Notes: generated from the letters alone by a model not told the origin. DNA of 64,000 nucleotides from Ruminococcaceae bacterium UBA4871 (GCA_002399445.1 DHDR01000034.1:31897-95896); one strand, 5' to 3'; shown: positions 52,180-61,337, numbered from the stretch's first letter. Numbers and translations are program-made.

Positions 52180-52272
52180 GAATAGTAAATCTCTCCAAAG
52201 ATAAATTTCTGTACAAAGCAGAAAGGCATTGAGGCCTTGCTGCACCCTGTTTTGAAAAAGGAAGGGAACCAG

Positions 52273-52722
52273 ATGAAGCATCTTGAAATTTTCACAGACG
52301 GAGCCTGCTCCGGCAATCCCGGTCCCGGCGGATGGGGCGCTGTTCTGCGCTATGGAAAAGCAGAAAAAGAAATTTCCGGCGGCGAACGCAATACGACCAA
52401 TAACCGGATGGAACTGACCGCAGTCATCGAAGCCCTCTCTTGCCTAAAAGAACCATGTGAAGTTTGCTTAGCCACTGACAGCCGGTATGTCTGCGATGCC
52501 GTTAGCAAAGGCTGGGTACGTTCTTGGCAGCGACGCGGCTGGAAAAAATCGAATGGCAAACCGGCTCTGAACCGCGATCTTTGGGAACATCTTCTGGTAC
52601 TTCTAGAAAAACACAAAGTTACTTTTGTATGGGTGAAAGGTCACGCAGGCCATCCTGAAAATGAGCGCTGCGACAAACTGGCTGTGGCACAATGGACACG
52701 GATAAAGGAAAGGGGAAATTAG
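52273..52722 (+). CDS. rnhA: Ribonuclease HI
   Basis: A 149-residue nuclease that cuts the RNA strand of RNA-DNA hybrids. It starts [21 protein letters not shown]. The four acidic residues of the active site appear in [27 protein letters not shown] and ERCDKLA, and the His is in [11 protein letters not shown]. The basic protrusion ([14 protein letters not shown]) is present as in E. coli RNase HI. ATG at 52273 follows AAGGAAGGGAACCAG. It is followed by the nifS-like gene 2 bp after its stop. Confidence 0.96.
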   Translation: MKHLEIFTDGACSGNPGPGGWGAVLRYGKAEKEISGGERNTTNNRMELTAVIEALSCLKEPCEVCLATDSRYVCDAVSKGWVRSWQRRGWKKSNGKPALNRDLWEHLLVLLEKHKVTFVWVKGHAGHPENERCDKLAVAQWTRIKERGN

Positions 52723-52724
52723 AC

Positions 52725-53900
52725 TTGCAACATCCCATTTATGTGGACAATGCAGCAACCACCCCACTTTCTAATAAAGCGCTGACTGCTATGCAGCCGT
52801 TTTTAACAAGCGCATATGGAAATCCCTCTGCCCTCTATTCACTTGGCCGTCAAGCACGTAAAGCTGTGGAGCAGGCACGTGACAGTATTGCAGATTGCCT
52901 TGGCGCATCCCCGGAAGAAATTTACTTTACATCCTGCGGCACCGAAAGTGACAACTGGGCGATTAAGGGAATGGCCCGAGAACAAGCGAAAAAAGGCAGG
53001 AAACACATCATTTCGTCCGCTTTCGAGCATCCGGCAGTTCTGCATACCTGTAAAGCACTTGAGCATTACGGATTTTCCGCCACCTATTTGCCGGTTCATT
53101 CCGATGGAATGGTCCGGCCGGATGAGCTGGAAGCAGCGATTACACCGGAAACCGCACTGGTCAGCATCCTGTATGCAAATAACGAACTCGGAACGATTCA
53201 GTCCATTGAAGAATGTTCATCTGTCTGCCGCAAACATGGTATCCCCTTTCACACAGATGCCGTACAGGCGGTGGGACATTTGCCCATTCAAGTTCATCAA
53301 CAAAAAATAGACATGCTCTCCTTTTCGGCACACAAATTCGGCGGACCCAAAGGAACAGGTGCACTTTATATCCGCCGCGGACTGTACCCGGAAATCTTTA
53401 TGGATGGTGGTGCGCAAGAACAGGCACACCGCGGCGGTACAGAAAATGTTGCCGGAATTGTTGGGATGGCAGCTGCGCTAAAAGGACGCAGTGCTTTTCT
53501 GTTGAAAAATATTGCCCGGGTAAAAGCTCTGCGTGATCGTTTGGAAAACGGCCTGTTAAATTCGATACCCGGCTGTTTCCGCAACGGAGGGAACAACCGT
53601 CTGCCCGGTCACTTGAATCTCCGCTTTGACGGCATTGACGGGGAAGCCCTGCTGCTGTTGCTGGATCAGGCAGGCATCTACGCTTCTTCCGGTTCTGCCT
53701 GCGCAGCCGGCAGTACAGACCCCAGCCATGTTTTACTGGCAATCGGTCTTAGTAATGAACAGGCACGCAGTTCGATCCGCTTTTCACTCGACATACAAAA
53801 CACCGAAGAAGAAATTGAACGTTTGCTGCAGATTATTCCTGATGCTGTTAAACGTCTGCGCCGTTTTCAGCCCTTTTCTGAAAGTATCGCCCAGAACTAA
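52725..53900 (+). CDS. nifS: Cysteine desulfurase (NifS/IscS class)
   Basis: A 391-residue PLP enzyme that releases sulfur from cysteine for Fe-S clusters or tRNA thiolation. YVDNAATTPL starts the fold, SFSAHKFGGPKGTGALY carries the PLP-binding Lys, and SSGSACAAGSTDPSHVL carries the catalytic Cys. I preferred TTG at 52725, just after the rnhA stop and behind AAGGGGAAATTAGAC; an ATG at 52692 within rnhA is possible. No iscU or scaffold gene is adjacent. It might supply the TtcA-like thiolase encoded earlier, but nothing in the window proves it. Confidence 0.92.
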   Translation: MQHPIYVDNAATTPLSNKALTAMQPFLTSAYGNPSALYSLGRQARKAVEQARDSIADCLGASPEEIYFTSCGTESDNWAIKGMAREQAKKGRKHIISSAFEHPAVLHTCKALEHYGFSATYLPVHSDGMVRPDELEAAITPETALVSILYANNELGTIQSIEECSSVCRKHGIPFHTDAVQAVGHLPIQVHQQKIDMLSFSAHKFGGPKGTGALYIRRGLYPEIFMDGGAQEQAHRGGTENVAGIVGMAAALKGRSAFLLKNIARVKALRDRLENGLLNSIPGCFRNGGNNRLPGHLNLRFDGIDGEALLLLLDQAGIYASSGSACAAGSTDPSHVLLAIGLSNEQARSSIRFSLDIQNTEEEIERLLQIIPDAVKRLRRFQPFSESIAQN

Positions 53901-53937
53901 AGAGAACATGCACACGAAAACAAATTTTTTGTATTCG

Positions 53938-53991
53938 AAAAGAACTGCCATAAAGGCAAAAGCCTTCCATGGCAGTTCTTCCTTTTCTTTT
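53938..53991. terminator. Bidirectional terminator between nifS and the L,D-transpeptidase
   Basis: AAGAACTGCCAT pairs with ATGGCAGTTCTT around GGC/GCC, with T-rich flanks on both strands. Confidence 0.85.
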
Positions 53992-54007
53992 GTACTATCG
54001 TTTTAAA

Positions 54008-56200
54008 TTAGTAAATAGCTACTTTTGTACGATACGGAATATTCTGATAAATCCATTTCGCATTTTCCAGTTTCAGCCGGACACAGCCATGGGATAATGC
54101 CATCCCGACACGTCCGTCAACCACAACAGCCGGATAAGATGTCTGCCGATAGAGAACCGAGTGAAACAAGTAGTTGCCATAAATCTGCGTATAATAAAAG
54201 CACCGAACATAGCCAGAGTCAAAATAATAACCGCGGCTCCCAACTTGAAATTGCCCTTTAACAGTTGGCGTCGCTGCCGCGCCATTTGCACAGTCCCATT
54301 TATATACCTGATTCCAGCTGCCCTTCCGGCCTCTGTAGACACCCACTTTATGGTGCGCTGTATCGACCAGCAACAAATAGCCTGTGCTGCTGTTGTAATT
54401 TTGCGCCCGCAACAGCATTGGGTCCGGACAAGTCACTGTAATGTGGATTGTACTGGAGGCTGCACGGCCAATTTGGGCTGTAATAGCAGCAGCCCCTGTA
54501 CCGGTTGAGGTAACGCGGCAAAGGTAACCTTTTCGCCCTGCATCCCATCCAAGACTTTGAGCAGAAGCAATCCAACTGTTGGAAGTGGAAATTTGCGGTG
54601 CAAGATTATAAGAAGTATGAAACAGAACTGTACAGCTTTGGTGAAGATTGGAAAAACGGTGGCTTGATTCACTCGCAGTAATTTGAATCGGTACAAAGCT
54701 GACCTGTGCAGACATATGCGCGGCACGACTTCCTGCCCGCACAATAACATCCGCTTGTCCTTCTTGAAGAGCCGTGATGTTCGTTAAATAAACACCGTTC
54801 CCTTTCTGCACAGTTTGAATTGAGATTTTAGAAGAATCCGTGGAAGAAATCAAGGCAGGAACAGAAGCTGAAACTTTCGTCAACAGCGTATAATGCTGAC
54901 CACGATAATAGAAATGATAAGAAGTGGTATCCAACGAAATGGGTACAGGTTTTAAATCCACCGTAACGGGGATTGTTACAGAAGAACTTCCCACGGTCGC
55001 CGTCACAACAGCACTGCCCGCTTTTCCCCCTGCTCGCATGGTGCAAAGATAGCCCTTCCATTTGGCATTCCAGTTGATACTTCCAACTGTCACTGAATCT
55101 TGATTGGAGGAGGTAATCTGCAAAGGCAGATTACCTGCGGTGCGGAAAAGCATGGTATATTCCTGACCCGGTGTCTGAAATCTGTAAGAATATGTATCCC
55201 GATAAATGGCTGCAGGCTGATAAGCAACTTTTATCGGAATTTTCTTCACTGTTTTTCCTGCGGTAATTGTAACAACCGTTTCCCCTTCTTTTCCAGCTGT
55301 CAGCCGACAGAGATAGCCCTTTACATTTTGATCCCAAACAGGCAGTCCCGCTGTCACAACCGTTTGATCGTCGCTGGTAACCACCGGCCTTGTATCTGGG
55401 GATGTGCGCATGAAAACAATATAGGATTGGCCGTAAGAGCCAAACTGATAGGAAGAAGTATCTGCCCACAGGTACACAGGAGGAATCACGACTGATACGT
55501 TCAGGACTTTTCTGGTTCCGCCAGCCTGTACGGCCAACGCCGCGTCGCCTTCTCCAACCGAAGTCAGCGTGCAGAAATAGCCTTTAGCTTTACTACTCCA
55601 TACCGGTTTGGAAACGGTCATGACAGAAGGATCCATGCTGGTACATTGGGGAACTGCATCCGGTGTTGTACAAATTTTAACGGTATAGCTTTTCCCGATT
55701 CCTTTAAATGTATAGCGGCAGGTCGTATCTAACCAAACAGCAATGTTGCTGCCAGCCGCTTTTTCGGCCACAGTTACAGAAAGCTCCCTGACAACCTTTC
55801 CATCCGTTACCGTAATGGTTGTTTTCCCTGCAGCTTCTGCTGAAACTGTACAGATAAATCCCCCCTGCTGTTCATCCCATTCCCCAATTTGGGCTTGGGC
55901 AACTTCCGGATTAGAACTGGAAATTGTCAATACTGCATCCTTAGAGGCTTGGGCTGTGAAGGAATGGACAGTACCGGGTTCGCCAAAGAACAAGGAACTG
56001 CGGTTCAGTTCCAAGACAGGCTCCGTGTTTATCTTTTCGGACGGCAAAGCAGACGAACTGCTTTGAGAAGAAACGGGTACCGTTTCATTGGGTAAAGTGC
56101 TGCTCTTCTCAGCAGCATGCACCGGTGTAAACATACCAATCATCAGCATTACTGCCGTAATCAGCGCAGCATATCTTCCTTTGGGCTCTTTTTTTCGCAT
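54008..56200 (-). CDS. Secreted L,D-transpeptidase with six Ig-like repeats
   Basis: A 730-residue exported protein. A signal peptide (about 8-30, ALITAVMLMIGMFTPVHA) is followed by a Ser-rich linker. Six repeats of about 85 residues (about 60-590) follow the pattern SYxF..GQ.YT...T...P.ITSS...V.....W....KGYLC.VT..G.A.VT, probably beta-sandwich bacterial Ig-like domains. The C-terminal YkuD domain has FHSVLYRQ and MALSHGCVRL with catalytic Cys706. It should crosslink or attach to peptidoglycan outside the cell. ATG follows AGGAGAGAAGAGATT. It is monocistronic. The repeats may bind wall or surface polymers, or simply act as a stalk. Confidence 0.9.
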   Translation of the reverse strand: MRKKEPKGRYAALITAVMLMIGMFTPVHAAEKSSTLPNETVPVSSQSSSSALPSEKINTEPVLELNRSSLFFGEPGTVHSFTAQASKDAVLTISSSNPEVAQAQIGEWDEQQGGFICTVSAEAAGKTTITVTDGKVVRELSVTVAEKAAGSNIAVWLDTTCRYTFKGIGKSYTVKICTTPDAVPQCTSMDPSVMTVSKPVWSSKAKGYFCTLTSVGEGDAALAVQAGGTRKVLNVSVVIPPVYLWADTSSYQFGSYGQSYIVFMRTSPDTRPVVTSDDQTVVTAGLPVWDQNVKGYLCRLTAGKEGETVVTITAGKTVKKIPIKVAYQPAAIYRDTYSYRFQTPGQEYTMLFRTAGNLPLQITSSNQDSVTVGSINWNAKWKGYLCTMRAGGKAGSAVVTATVGSSSVTIPVTVDLKPVPISLDTTSYHFYYRGQHYTLLTKVSASVPALISSTDSSKISIQTVQKGNGVYLTNITALQEGQADVIVRAGSRAAHMSAQVSFVPIQITASESSHRFSNLHQSCTVLFHTSYNLAPQISTSNSWIASAQSLGWDAGRKGYLCRVTSTGTGAAAITAQIGRAASSTIHITVTCPDPMLLRAQNYNSSTGYLLLVDTAHHKVGVYRGRKGSWNQVYKWDCANGAAATPTVKGQFQVGSRGYYFDSGYVRCFYYTQIYGNYLFHSVLYRQTSYPAVVVDGRVGMALSHGCVRLKLENAKWIYQNIPYRTKVAIY

Positions 56201-56294
56201 AATCTCTTCTCTCCTAGCTATATCACAGTGATAAAACACCGGATTCACTTAAACTTGCAAACAGCTATTCATGCTGCGTATAATAAAATAGGTT

Positions 56295-56594
56295 ATGAAA
56301 AAAATGAAAGGGATGTGCATTGAATTGCGATATGCAATAAAAGTGACCGGAGTTGTACAAGGCGTCGGTTTTCGATATTATGTAAGTCAGTCCGCGACAC
56401 ACCTTGGACTGACCGGCTGGGTAAAAAACGAATGGGATTCCAGTGTCTCCATAGAAGCACAGGGCAGCATCTGGAAGTTAAACCGATTTCTAAAAGACGT
56501 GCAGCACGGAAACCGGTGGGCAGAAGTTGACCCACTAAAATACCAGACAATCCCTGATCAGCATGGTGAACGCGGATTTCAGATCCATTTTTAA
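56295..56594 (+). CDS. acyP: Acylphosphatase
   Basis: A small alpha/beta enzyme (99 residues from the first ATG) hydrolysing acyl phosphates such as carbamoyl and acetyl phosphate. VTGVVQGVGFRYYVSQSA holds the phosphate-binding loop and catalytic Arg, and LTGWVKNEWDSSV holds the catalytic Asn. The start is uncertain, as several in-frame ATGs occur (56295, 56304, 56313), and the homology begins near residue 12. No strong ribosome binding site is seen. It converges with the small coiled-coil gene 1 bp after its stop. Confidence 0.9.
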   Translation: MKKMKGMCIELRYAIKVTGVVQGVGFRYYVSQSATHLGLTGWVKNEWDSSVSIEAQGSIWKLNRFLKDVQHGNRWAEVDPLKYQTIPDQHGERGFQIHF

Positions 56595-56595
56595 G

Positions 56596-56841
56596 TCACT
56601 CTTCTATCTCCTGTAAGGAAGTCTTTCTTTGCAATTCTGTTAAAAATTCCGTTGGGCTCATGTTGGACGCTTTGATGAGCTCATAAATGCTCTGCATGGC
56701 TTCGCTATCGCGGGCAGTTTCAAGCGATTTTCGTTGACTTTTTAAGGAAACAAGCGTTTCTTTACAGTCTGCAATCCGCTGATCCACCTGCTGAATCCGC
56801 TCTTCAAAAGACATATTTTCCTCTTTTTTTCTACGTGGCAT
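56596..56841 (-). CDS. Small coiled-coil protein, DUF4315-like
   Basis: An 81-residue protein. The first 10 residues are basic (PRRKKEEN), residues 10-45 form a coiled coil (ERIQQVDQRIADCKETLVSL), and the tail has IYELIKASNMSPTEFLTEL. The pattern resembles DUF4315, small proteins seen on clostridial mobile elements but also elsewhere; no other mobile genes are here. I chose ATG at 56841, 8 bp after AGGCGG. Function is unknown; a DNA- or protein-binding accessory is possible. Confidence 0.55.
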   Translation of the reverse strand: MPRRKKEENMSFEERIQQVDQRIADCKETLVSLKSQRKSLETARDSEAMQSIYELIKASNMSPTEFLTELQRKTSLQEIEE

Positions 56842-57056
56842 TGCTAAGACCGCCTTTCCTGCAGTATCCCAGTTTCTTCGGCATACTGTGCTTTTATTTC
56901 CATAAGTATACATAATTTTCTATAAAATGTAAACATGAATTTTAGCAAAGGAAGTCGACAATATACTGAAAAACCTTTATCGGCAAAAAGCTGCATTTTT
57001 TCGCCCCTGCAGGGAAAATTGTTAGTAATCAAATTTTCATATCAGGGGTGACAGAT

Positions 57057-57488
57057 TTGCTGGGTTTCATCTGCAGCTTGCTGGCCGGCATTGCAATGAG
57101 TGTGCAAGGAGTCATGAATACGCGTCTTGGAGAGCGGGTTGGCCTTTATGAAGCCAACATGATTGTACAGGGGATCGCATTTCTTCTGTCCGTCTTAGCG
57201 GTATTATTTTTGGGGACAGGCAACCTTGCCGCGACATCCGGTACTAATAAAGTGTACCTGATGGGCGGCATACTTGGCATTGTAATTACCATTACCGTTA
57301 TGCTGGCCATCAAGGGACTCGGGCCGACAATTGCCGTGAGCATCATCCTAATTTCACAGTTAGTCGCCGCTGCCATGATCGATGCATTCGGTTGGTTTGG
57401 CGCCGAACACATTCCATTCGGCTGGCAGAAATTCATTGGGGTGGCACTCATGATCTGCGGTGTCTTACTTTTTAAATGGAAGCTTTAA
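57057..57488 (+). CDS. DMT-superfamily small transporter (DUF606/YdcZ-like)
   Basis: A 143-residue membrane protein with five hydrophobic segments. LAGIAMSVQGVMNTRLGERVGLYEANMI is typical of the DUF606 half-size DMT transporters (in short motifs), and VSIILISQLVAAAMIDAFGWFG plus FKWKL end the protein. Such proteins often work as pairs; no second copy is adjacent, so it may homodimerise. TTG at 57057 is best placed behind AGGGGTGA; GTG at 57048 sits inside that site. The substrate is unknown. It converges with add, with 6 bp between stops. Confidence 0.78.
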   Translation: MLGFICSLLAGIAMSVQGVMNTRLGERVGLYEANMIVQGIAFLLSVLAVLFLGTGNLAATSGTNKVYLMGGILGIVITITVMLAIKGLGPTIAVSIILISQLVAAAMIDAFGWFGAEHIPFGWQKFIGVALMICGVLLFKWKL

Positions 57489-57494
57489 AACCAT

Positions 57495-58502
57495 TTATAG
57501 CCATGCCTGCAGCCGCTCTAAAAGGACGGCCTTTTCTTTTTCAGGCAGGAATGCTGCTCTTGCTGCATTGCAGTTCATTTTTATAAGGTCTCTTTGCGTA
57601 AAGCCGAGACTCATCACCTTTTCATACTCCTGATCCAAAGTTGTGCTGGAGCAGGTGCTGTCATCTGTATTCACTGTCACCGGAATCCCAAGCTCCGCAA
57701 ATTGCCGGATGGGGTGTTCCTGCAGAGATGGAACTGCACAGGTTTGCAGGTTGCTGGTCGGGCACATTTCCAAGGTAACTTTTTCTCTCTTCAGTAAATC
57801 CATCACAGCAGGAGAACGAATCGCACTGCAGCCATGTCCTATTCGCCGGGCCCCAAAGTTTACAGCCGTGCGCACATTTTCCGGTCCCCCCGCTTCTCCC
57901 GCATGAATCGTAAAGGGAAGACTTAGGGCGGAGGCAAGCTGGAACAGGGTACGAAAATCCTCCATCGGGCGTGCCGTTTCTGCACCAGCTAAGTCCACAC
58001 CGGCTACACCCTCTTTCCGATATTCTGCCGCAAGGCGGAAAGTACGCTCATTCTGCTGATCCACATCCGGCTTCCCTGTTGTCACCATCGCACACAGCAA
58101 TACCCCAGCTTTAATCTGCGTTTCCCGTTCCGCACGTTTTACACCGCGCAGAACTGCCTGTACTGCCTGTTCCTGCGTCATGCCTTTTTCACAATGAAGC
58201 TGCGGCGCAAAACGGACTTCCGCATAAATAATGCCTTCCCGGGAAAGCTGCAGCAAAAGGCTTCTGGAAGCTCGTTCCAACGCTTCCGGTGTTTGTAAAA
58301 CGGCATCTGCCAGCTGAAAGCATTTCAGATAATCTGCAAGATTTCTACAGGTTTGTGGAACCTGCATCCTGCGTCGGAAGCTTTCAAAACCGTCTTCTTT
58401 TTTCACCAGTCCCTGCTGCAGAGCCATTTCCCAGGTATCTTCTAAAACCAAAGAACCATCTAAATGCAGATGAAGCTCTATCTTAGGAAAGGAAAATTTC
58501 AC
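57495..58502 (-). CDS. add: Adenosine deaminase
   Basis: A 335-residue zinc enzyme converting adenosine to inosine in purine salvage, with hpt as another salvage gene in the window. KIELHLHLDGSL has the HxH zinc ligands, FTIHAGEAGGPENV the catalytic Glu region, IGHGCSAI another His, and VTVNTDDSTCSS the Asp pair. The start is GTG 58502, behind GAGGAGGAAATATTT; the ATG further upstream (58568) has no site. A well-formed promoter (58601-58629) leaves a leader of about 90 nt, which can fold. Some members act on adenine (AdeC/ADAL type); ordinary Add is likeliest. Confidence 0.93.
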   Translation of the reverse strand: MKFSFPKIELHLHLDGSLVLEDTWEMALQQGLVKKEDGFESFRRRMQVPQTCRNLADYLKCFQLADAVLQTPEALERASRSLLLQLSREGIIYAEVRFAPQLHCEKGMTQEQAVQAVLRGVKRAERETQIKAGVLLCAMVTTGKPDVDQQNERTFRLAAEYRKEGVAGVDLAGAETARPMEDFRTLFQLASALSLPFTIHAGEAGGPENVRTAVNFGARRIGHGCSAIRSPAVMDLLKREKVTLEMCPTSNLQTCAVPSLQEHPIRQFAELGIPVTVNTDDSTCSSTTLDQEYEKVMSLGFTQRDLIKMNCNAARAAFLPEKEKAVLLERLQAWL

Positions 58503-59127
58503 AAATATTTCCTCCTCACTGCATAATTTGCAAGAGGTAATTTCAATAATCCAAAAAATATTTTTCATTCAAATTTTCCAGAAAATATTACCTTTTTTTG
58601 ATTATACCTGCATGAAAAGTTTCTGTCAATAAACAAATTTGTAATATTCACTCTATATTGTATGATTTGTGCCTATAAATTTGTTCCTTTTAGTAACGAG
58701 TAAAAAAATATTGACTTTTGAAAAAGCAAATACACTGCACCGCCTGCAGGGAAATAATCATGATATCAAATAGACTGTCAAATTGAATACAGACAGTCCA
58801 TTTGATGCAGTTATTGAATTTCACAGCTTAAAGTGGTATTATAATGAAAAGCAATGTTTGAAAGAATAACTATTTTGCATGACTGCAATGATGAAAATCT
58901 TTTAAAAGCAATAAAAAGTTTGATCCATCTTGTTTTTTATATTCCGTAAGTTTTCATCTGATCGAACCAAAACAAAATAGTGAAATACGATAAAGGAATG
59001 CAAATCTGCTCCACTATTGCACAAATATAAGAGAATTTGTAATATACGCAATTGCTGTACCAAGTGAATGGTCAGCATTTTGCGTTTATTTTTATGTGTC
59101 TATTCTTATAAGGATAAGGTGAAAAAT
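58503..59127. other. Divergent intergenic region between add and sstT
   Basis: About 620 bp, AT-rich. The add promoter and leader occupy the left 130 bp. The leader can form AGGTAAT/ATTACCT closing a roughly 45-nt loop. On the plus strand TTGAAT-N17-TATTAT at 58814-58842 is a possible sstT promoter, giving a leader of nearly 280 nt. No gene or known riboswitch is seen. Confidence 0.45.
58601..58629 (-). promoter_or_regulatory. add promoter
   Basis: Minus strand TTGACA, 17-bp spacer, TATAAT: a consensus SigA promoter. Confidence 0.85.
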
Positions 59128-60351
59128 GTGAAGAAGTTGGTTCAAAAATGGAACAGTATAAATTTGATTGTGCGTATCGCCGGAGGAATTGTCATAGGCG
59201 TCCTTTTAGCACTCATCTTCCCAAAAATCGGCTGGCTAAGTATTTTGGGAACCGTGTTTGTTGGTGCATTAAAGGCAATAGCACCAATTTTAGTATTTGT
59301 ACTGGTTTGTAGTTCGATTGCGCAGGCTACTGGCAAGTTCGGCCGTAAATTTGCAACGGTCATTCTGCTATACATGATTAGTACGTTAACGGCAGCAGTA
59401 ATAGCCACTTTCGTTAGTTTTCTATTTCCCGTTACACTTACCTTTACACAAACGAAGGTAGCACAAACCGCGCCCAGTGGAATTGGGGAAGTCTTTTCAA
59501 ATTTGCTGCAAAATATCATTGCAAATCCAATCAGTTCCTTAGCAAATGCCAATTATATCGGTATACTCGTTTGGGCAATTTTGATTGGATTAGCACTGCG
59601 GGCTGCATCTTCTGGCACGAAACAAATCTTGGTAGATCTTTCTGACGCAATTTCAAAAATTGTTCGGTGGATTATCAGTTTTGCGCCTTTTGGAATCATG
59701 GGATTAATTTATCATTCAATTTCCACAAGCGGTCTGCAAATTTTTGTGACTTACGGAAAATTGATTGCAATTTTGGTCGGCTGTATTTTGTTCGTAGCAT
59801 TTGTATCAAATCCGGCGATTGCAACAATTTGTTTAAAGCGGAATCCTTATCCCTTGGTACTTCGGTGCTTGAAAGAAAGTGGGCTGCCTGCATTTTTCAC
59901 CCGCAGTTCTGCAGCTAACATCCCCATTAATATGGACCTTTGTGAAAAATTAGGACTTGATAAGGATATGTATTCTGTTTCCATTCCATTGGGGGCTACC
60001 ATCAATATGAATGGAGCTGCCGTAACGATAACGGTGATGACTTTAGCCGCTGTACATACACTTGGAATTCCCGTAAATATTCCGACTGCTTTATTTTTGA
60101 GTGCTCTCTCAACGCTGGCTGCATGCGGAGCATCCGGTATCGCAGGGGGGTCTCTGCTAATGATTCCACTGGCATGTGCCTCTTTTGGTATTTCCAACGA
60201 CATTGCAATGCAGGTAGTCGGAGTCGGGTTCATCATTGGAGTGATTCAGGATGCCTGTGAAACTGCACTCAACTCTTCCGGAGATGTATTTTTCGCAGCA
60301 GTTGCGGAATATCGCGAGTGGATTAAAGAAGGAAAAGAAGTAAAACTGTGA
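59128..60351 (+). CDS. sstT: Serine/threonine:sodium symporter SstT
   Basis: A 407-residue transporter of the dicarboxylate/amino acid:cation symporter (DAACS) family, with about eight membrane helices and two re-entrant hairpins. FTRSSAANIPINM is the serine-rich hairpin, GATINMNGAAVTITVMTLAA the conserved helix 7, and QVVGVGFIIGVIQDACETALNSSGD the C-terminal block; together they fit SstT rather than GltP. GTG at 59128 follows AAGGTGAAAAAT; the open frame back to 59068 has no site. It takes up serine and threonine. Serine could feed pyruvate and the butyrate pathway, but that is inference. Confidence 0.92.
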   Translation: MKKLVQKWNSINLIVRIAGGIVIGVLLALIFPKIGWLSILGTVFVGALKAIAPILVFVLVCSSIAQATGKFGRKFATVILLYMISTLTAAVIATFVSFLFPVTLTFTQTKVAQTAPSGIGEVFSNLLQNIIANPISSLANANYIGILVWAILIGLALRAASSGTKQILVDLSDAISKIVRWIISFAPFGIMGLIYHSISTSGLQIFVTYGKLIAILVGCILFVAFVSNPAIATICLKRNPYPLVLRCLKESGLPAFFTRSSAANIPINMDLCEKLGLDKDMYSVSIPLGATINMNGAAVTITVMTLAAVHTLGIPVNIPTALFLSALSTLAACGASGIAGGSLLMIPLACASFGISNDIAMQVVGVGFIIGVIQDACETALNSSGDVFFAAVAEYREWIKEGKEVKL

Positions 60352-60396
60352 TATTCACAGTAAAGGTCCCTATTTTGATTCCTCCAATCTCAAATT

Positions 60397-60416
60397 AGCT
60401 GTAAAACAGCTTTTTA
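60397..60416 (+). terminator. Terminator of sstT
   Basis: AGCTGT pairs with ACAGCT across AAA, then TTTTAT; 46 bp after the stop. Confidence 0.7.
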
Positions 60417-60582
60417 TCCCTTATTCAGCAACATGCTATATTCGGTGGAAGAAGAAATGCACGCCGGATGGTGACAAAACAGAGAGGACACAACTTTTCC
60501 GTTGACGACCCCTTCGGTCCCATTGCGGAAATGGAAATGGAGTCTGTGTGAAAATATTTCAGCTTATTTCAGTGAAATGCCG

Positions 60583-60612
60583 TTGACATTCTCCTTGTTT
60601 TAGTGCTATAAT
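60583..60612 (+). promoter_or_regulatory. tRNA-Leu(GAG) promoter
   Basis: TTGACA, 18-bp spacer, TATAAT, just before the tRNA gene. Confidence 0.8.
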
Positions 60613-60630
60613 ATAACACGTTGCTGAAAT

Positions 60631-60715
60631 GCGCGAGTGCTGGAATTGGCAGACAGGCACGTTTGAGGGGCGTGTGTTGTATGACGTACGGGTTCAAGTC
60701 CCGTCTCGCGCACCA
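60631..60715 (+). tRNA. tRNA-Leu (anticodon GAG)
   Basis: An 85-nt class II tRNA with encoded CCA. The acceptor stem GCGCGAG/CTCGCGC is perfect, the D-arm is GCTGGAATTGGCAGAC, the anticodon loop TTGAGGG (GAG), followed by a long variable arm and GGTTCAAGTCC. It reads CUC and CUU codons. It is a single-gene unit with its own promoter and terminator, like tRNA-Leu(CAG) at 28510-28596. Confidence 0.95.
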
Positions 60716-60722
60716 AAATGTT

Positions 60723-60765
60723 ATCCCCGGAAATCGCATAGGAATGCGGATTCCGGGGATTTTTG
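60723..60765 (+). terminator. Terminator of tRNA-Leu(GAG)
   Basis: ATCCCCGGAA pairs with TTCCGGGGAT around CGCAT/ATGCG, then TTTTTG. Confidence 0.9.
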
Positions 60766-60780
60766 TCGTTGAGCAGGCAT

Positions 60781-60823
60781 AAAAAAGCGTTTGGAAATTG
60801 AAACTGATTTCCGAACGCTTTTA
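60781..60823. terminator. Second, bidirectional terminator hairpin
   Basis: AAGCGTTTGGAAAT pairs with ATTTCCGAACGCTT, with A- and T-runs on the two sides. Confidence 0.75.
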
Positions 60824-61337
60824 CTTATTATTGTTACTGTTAAGGCACTACATAAAACCAATAGTTCACACAGCGTTATCAGCTCTTTTTTGAATATTGG
60901 GGCTGGTCTTCTATTATCTGGTGGAAAATCCGGAGAATTGTTCTTTTTTGATTTGCGATTTTCCGGATCAGCACGGCCCGTTATCTTCTTCTCCACGGTC
61001 ATGGCTGCCGGATTCAAAAAGTTGGAATCTCTACAAAAATATTTATAATGAAGAAAAGCATCTCATGTGTATGCCAAATATAGACAAATAGTTTTTCCGG
61101 TGTTATACTTTGTTATATGCATAATTCTACTTAACTCCACAAAATATTTTAACTGCGGCCATAAAAAGCGATCGTATTGAAACACGTCGCAAATTGTCCT
61201 GCACACTTCCCCATTCAAAACTGAATACTATTGAATTTCGTTCCGAAACATCAGGCCACAGTTTGAAATTTTAGAATTTTTTATCACTATCTTACAACAG
61301 AATTATCGTATAGTGAGTGTAAAATGTCAACCCCAAA

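Larger units (their letters stand above)
51390..52272. other. Divergent intergenic region between RNase J and rnhA
   Basis: About 880 bp without a convincing gene. Left part: the long RNase J leader, with an 18-bp perfect palindrome at 51577-51594 that overlaps a second dyad (GAACT-N4-AGTTC, 51594-51607 on its complement). The middle (51650-51990) is AT-rich with scattered short direct repeats and no recognisable product in six frames. Right: the rnhA promoter. Confidence 0.5.

Noticed and set aside
58503..58630. Purine riboswitch before add
   Set aside because: The three-way junction core and loop sequences of purine aptamers are absent.
60721..61017. Minus-strand frame of 98 codons after tRNA-Leu(GAG)
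   Set aside because: It runs through two terminator hairpins and has no ribosome binding site or family pattern.
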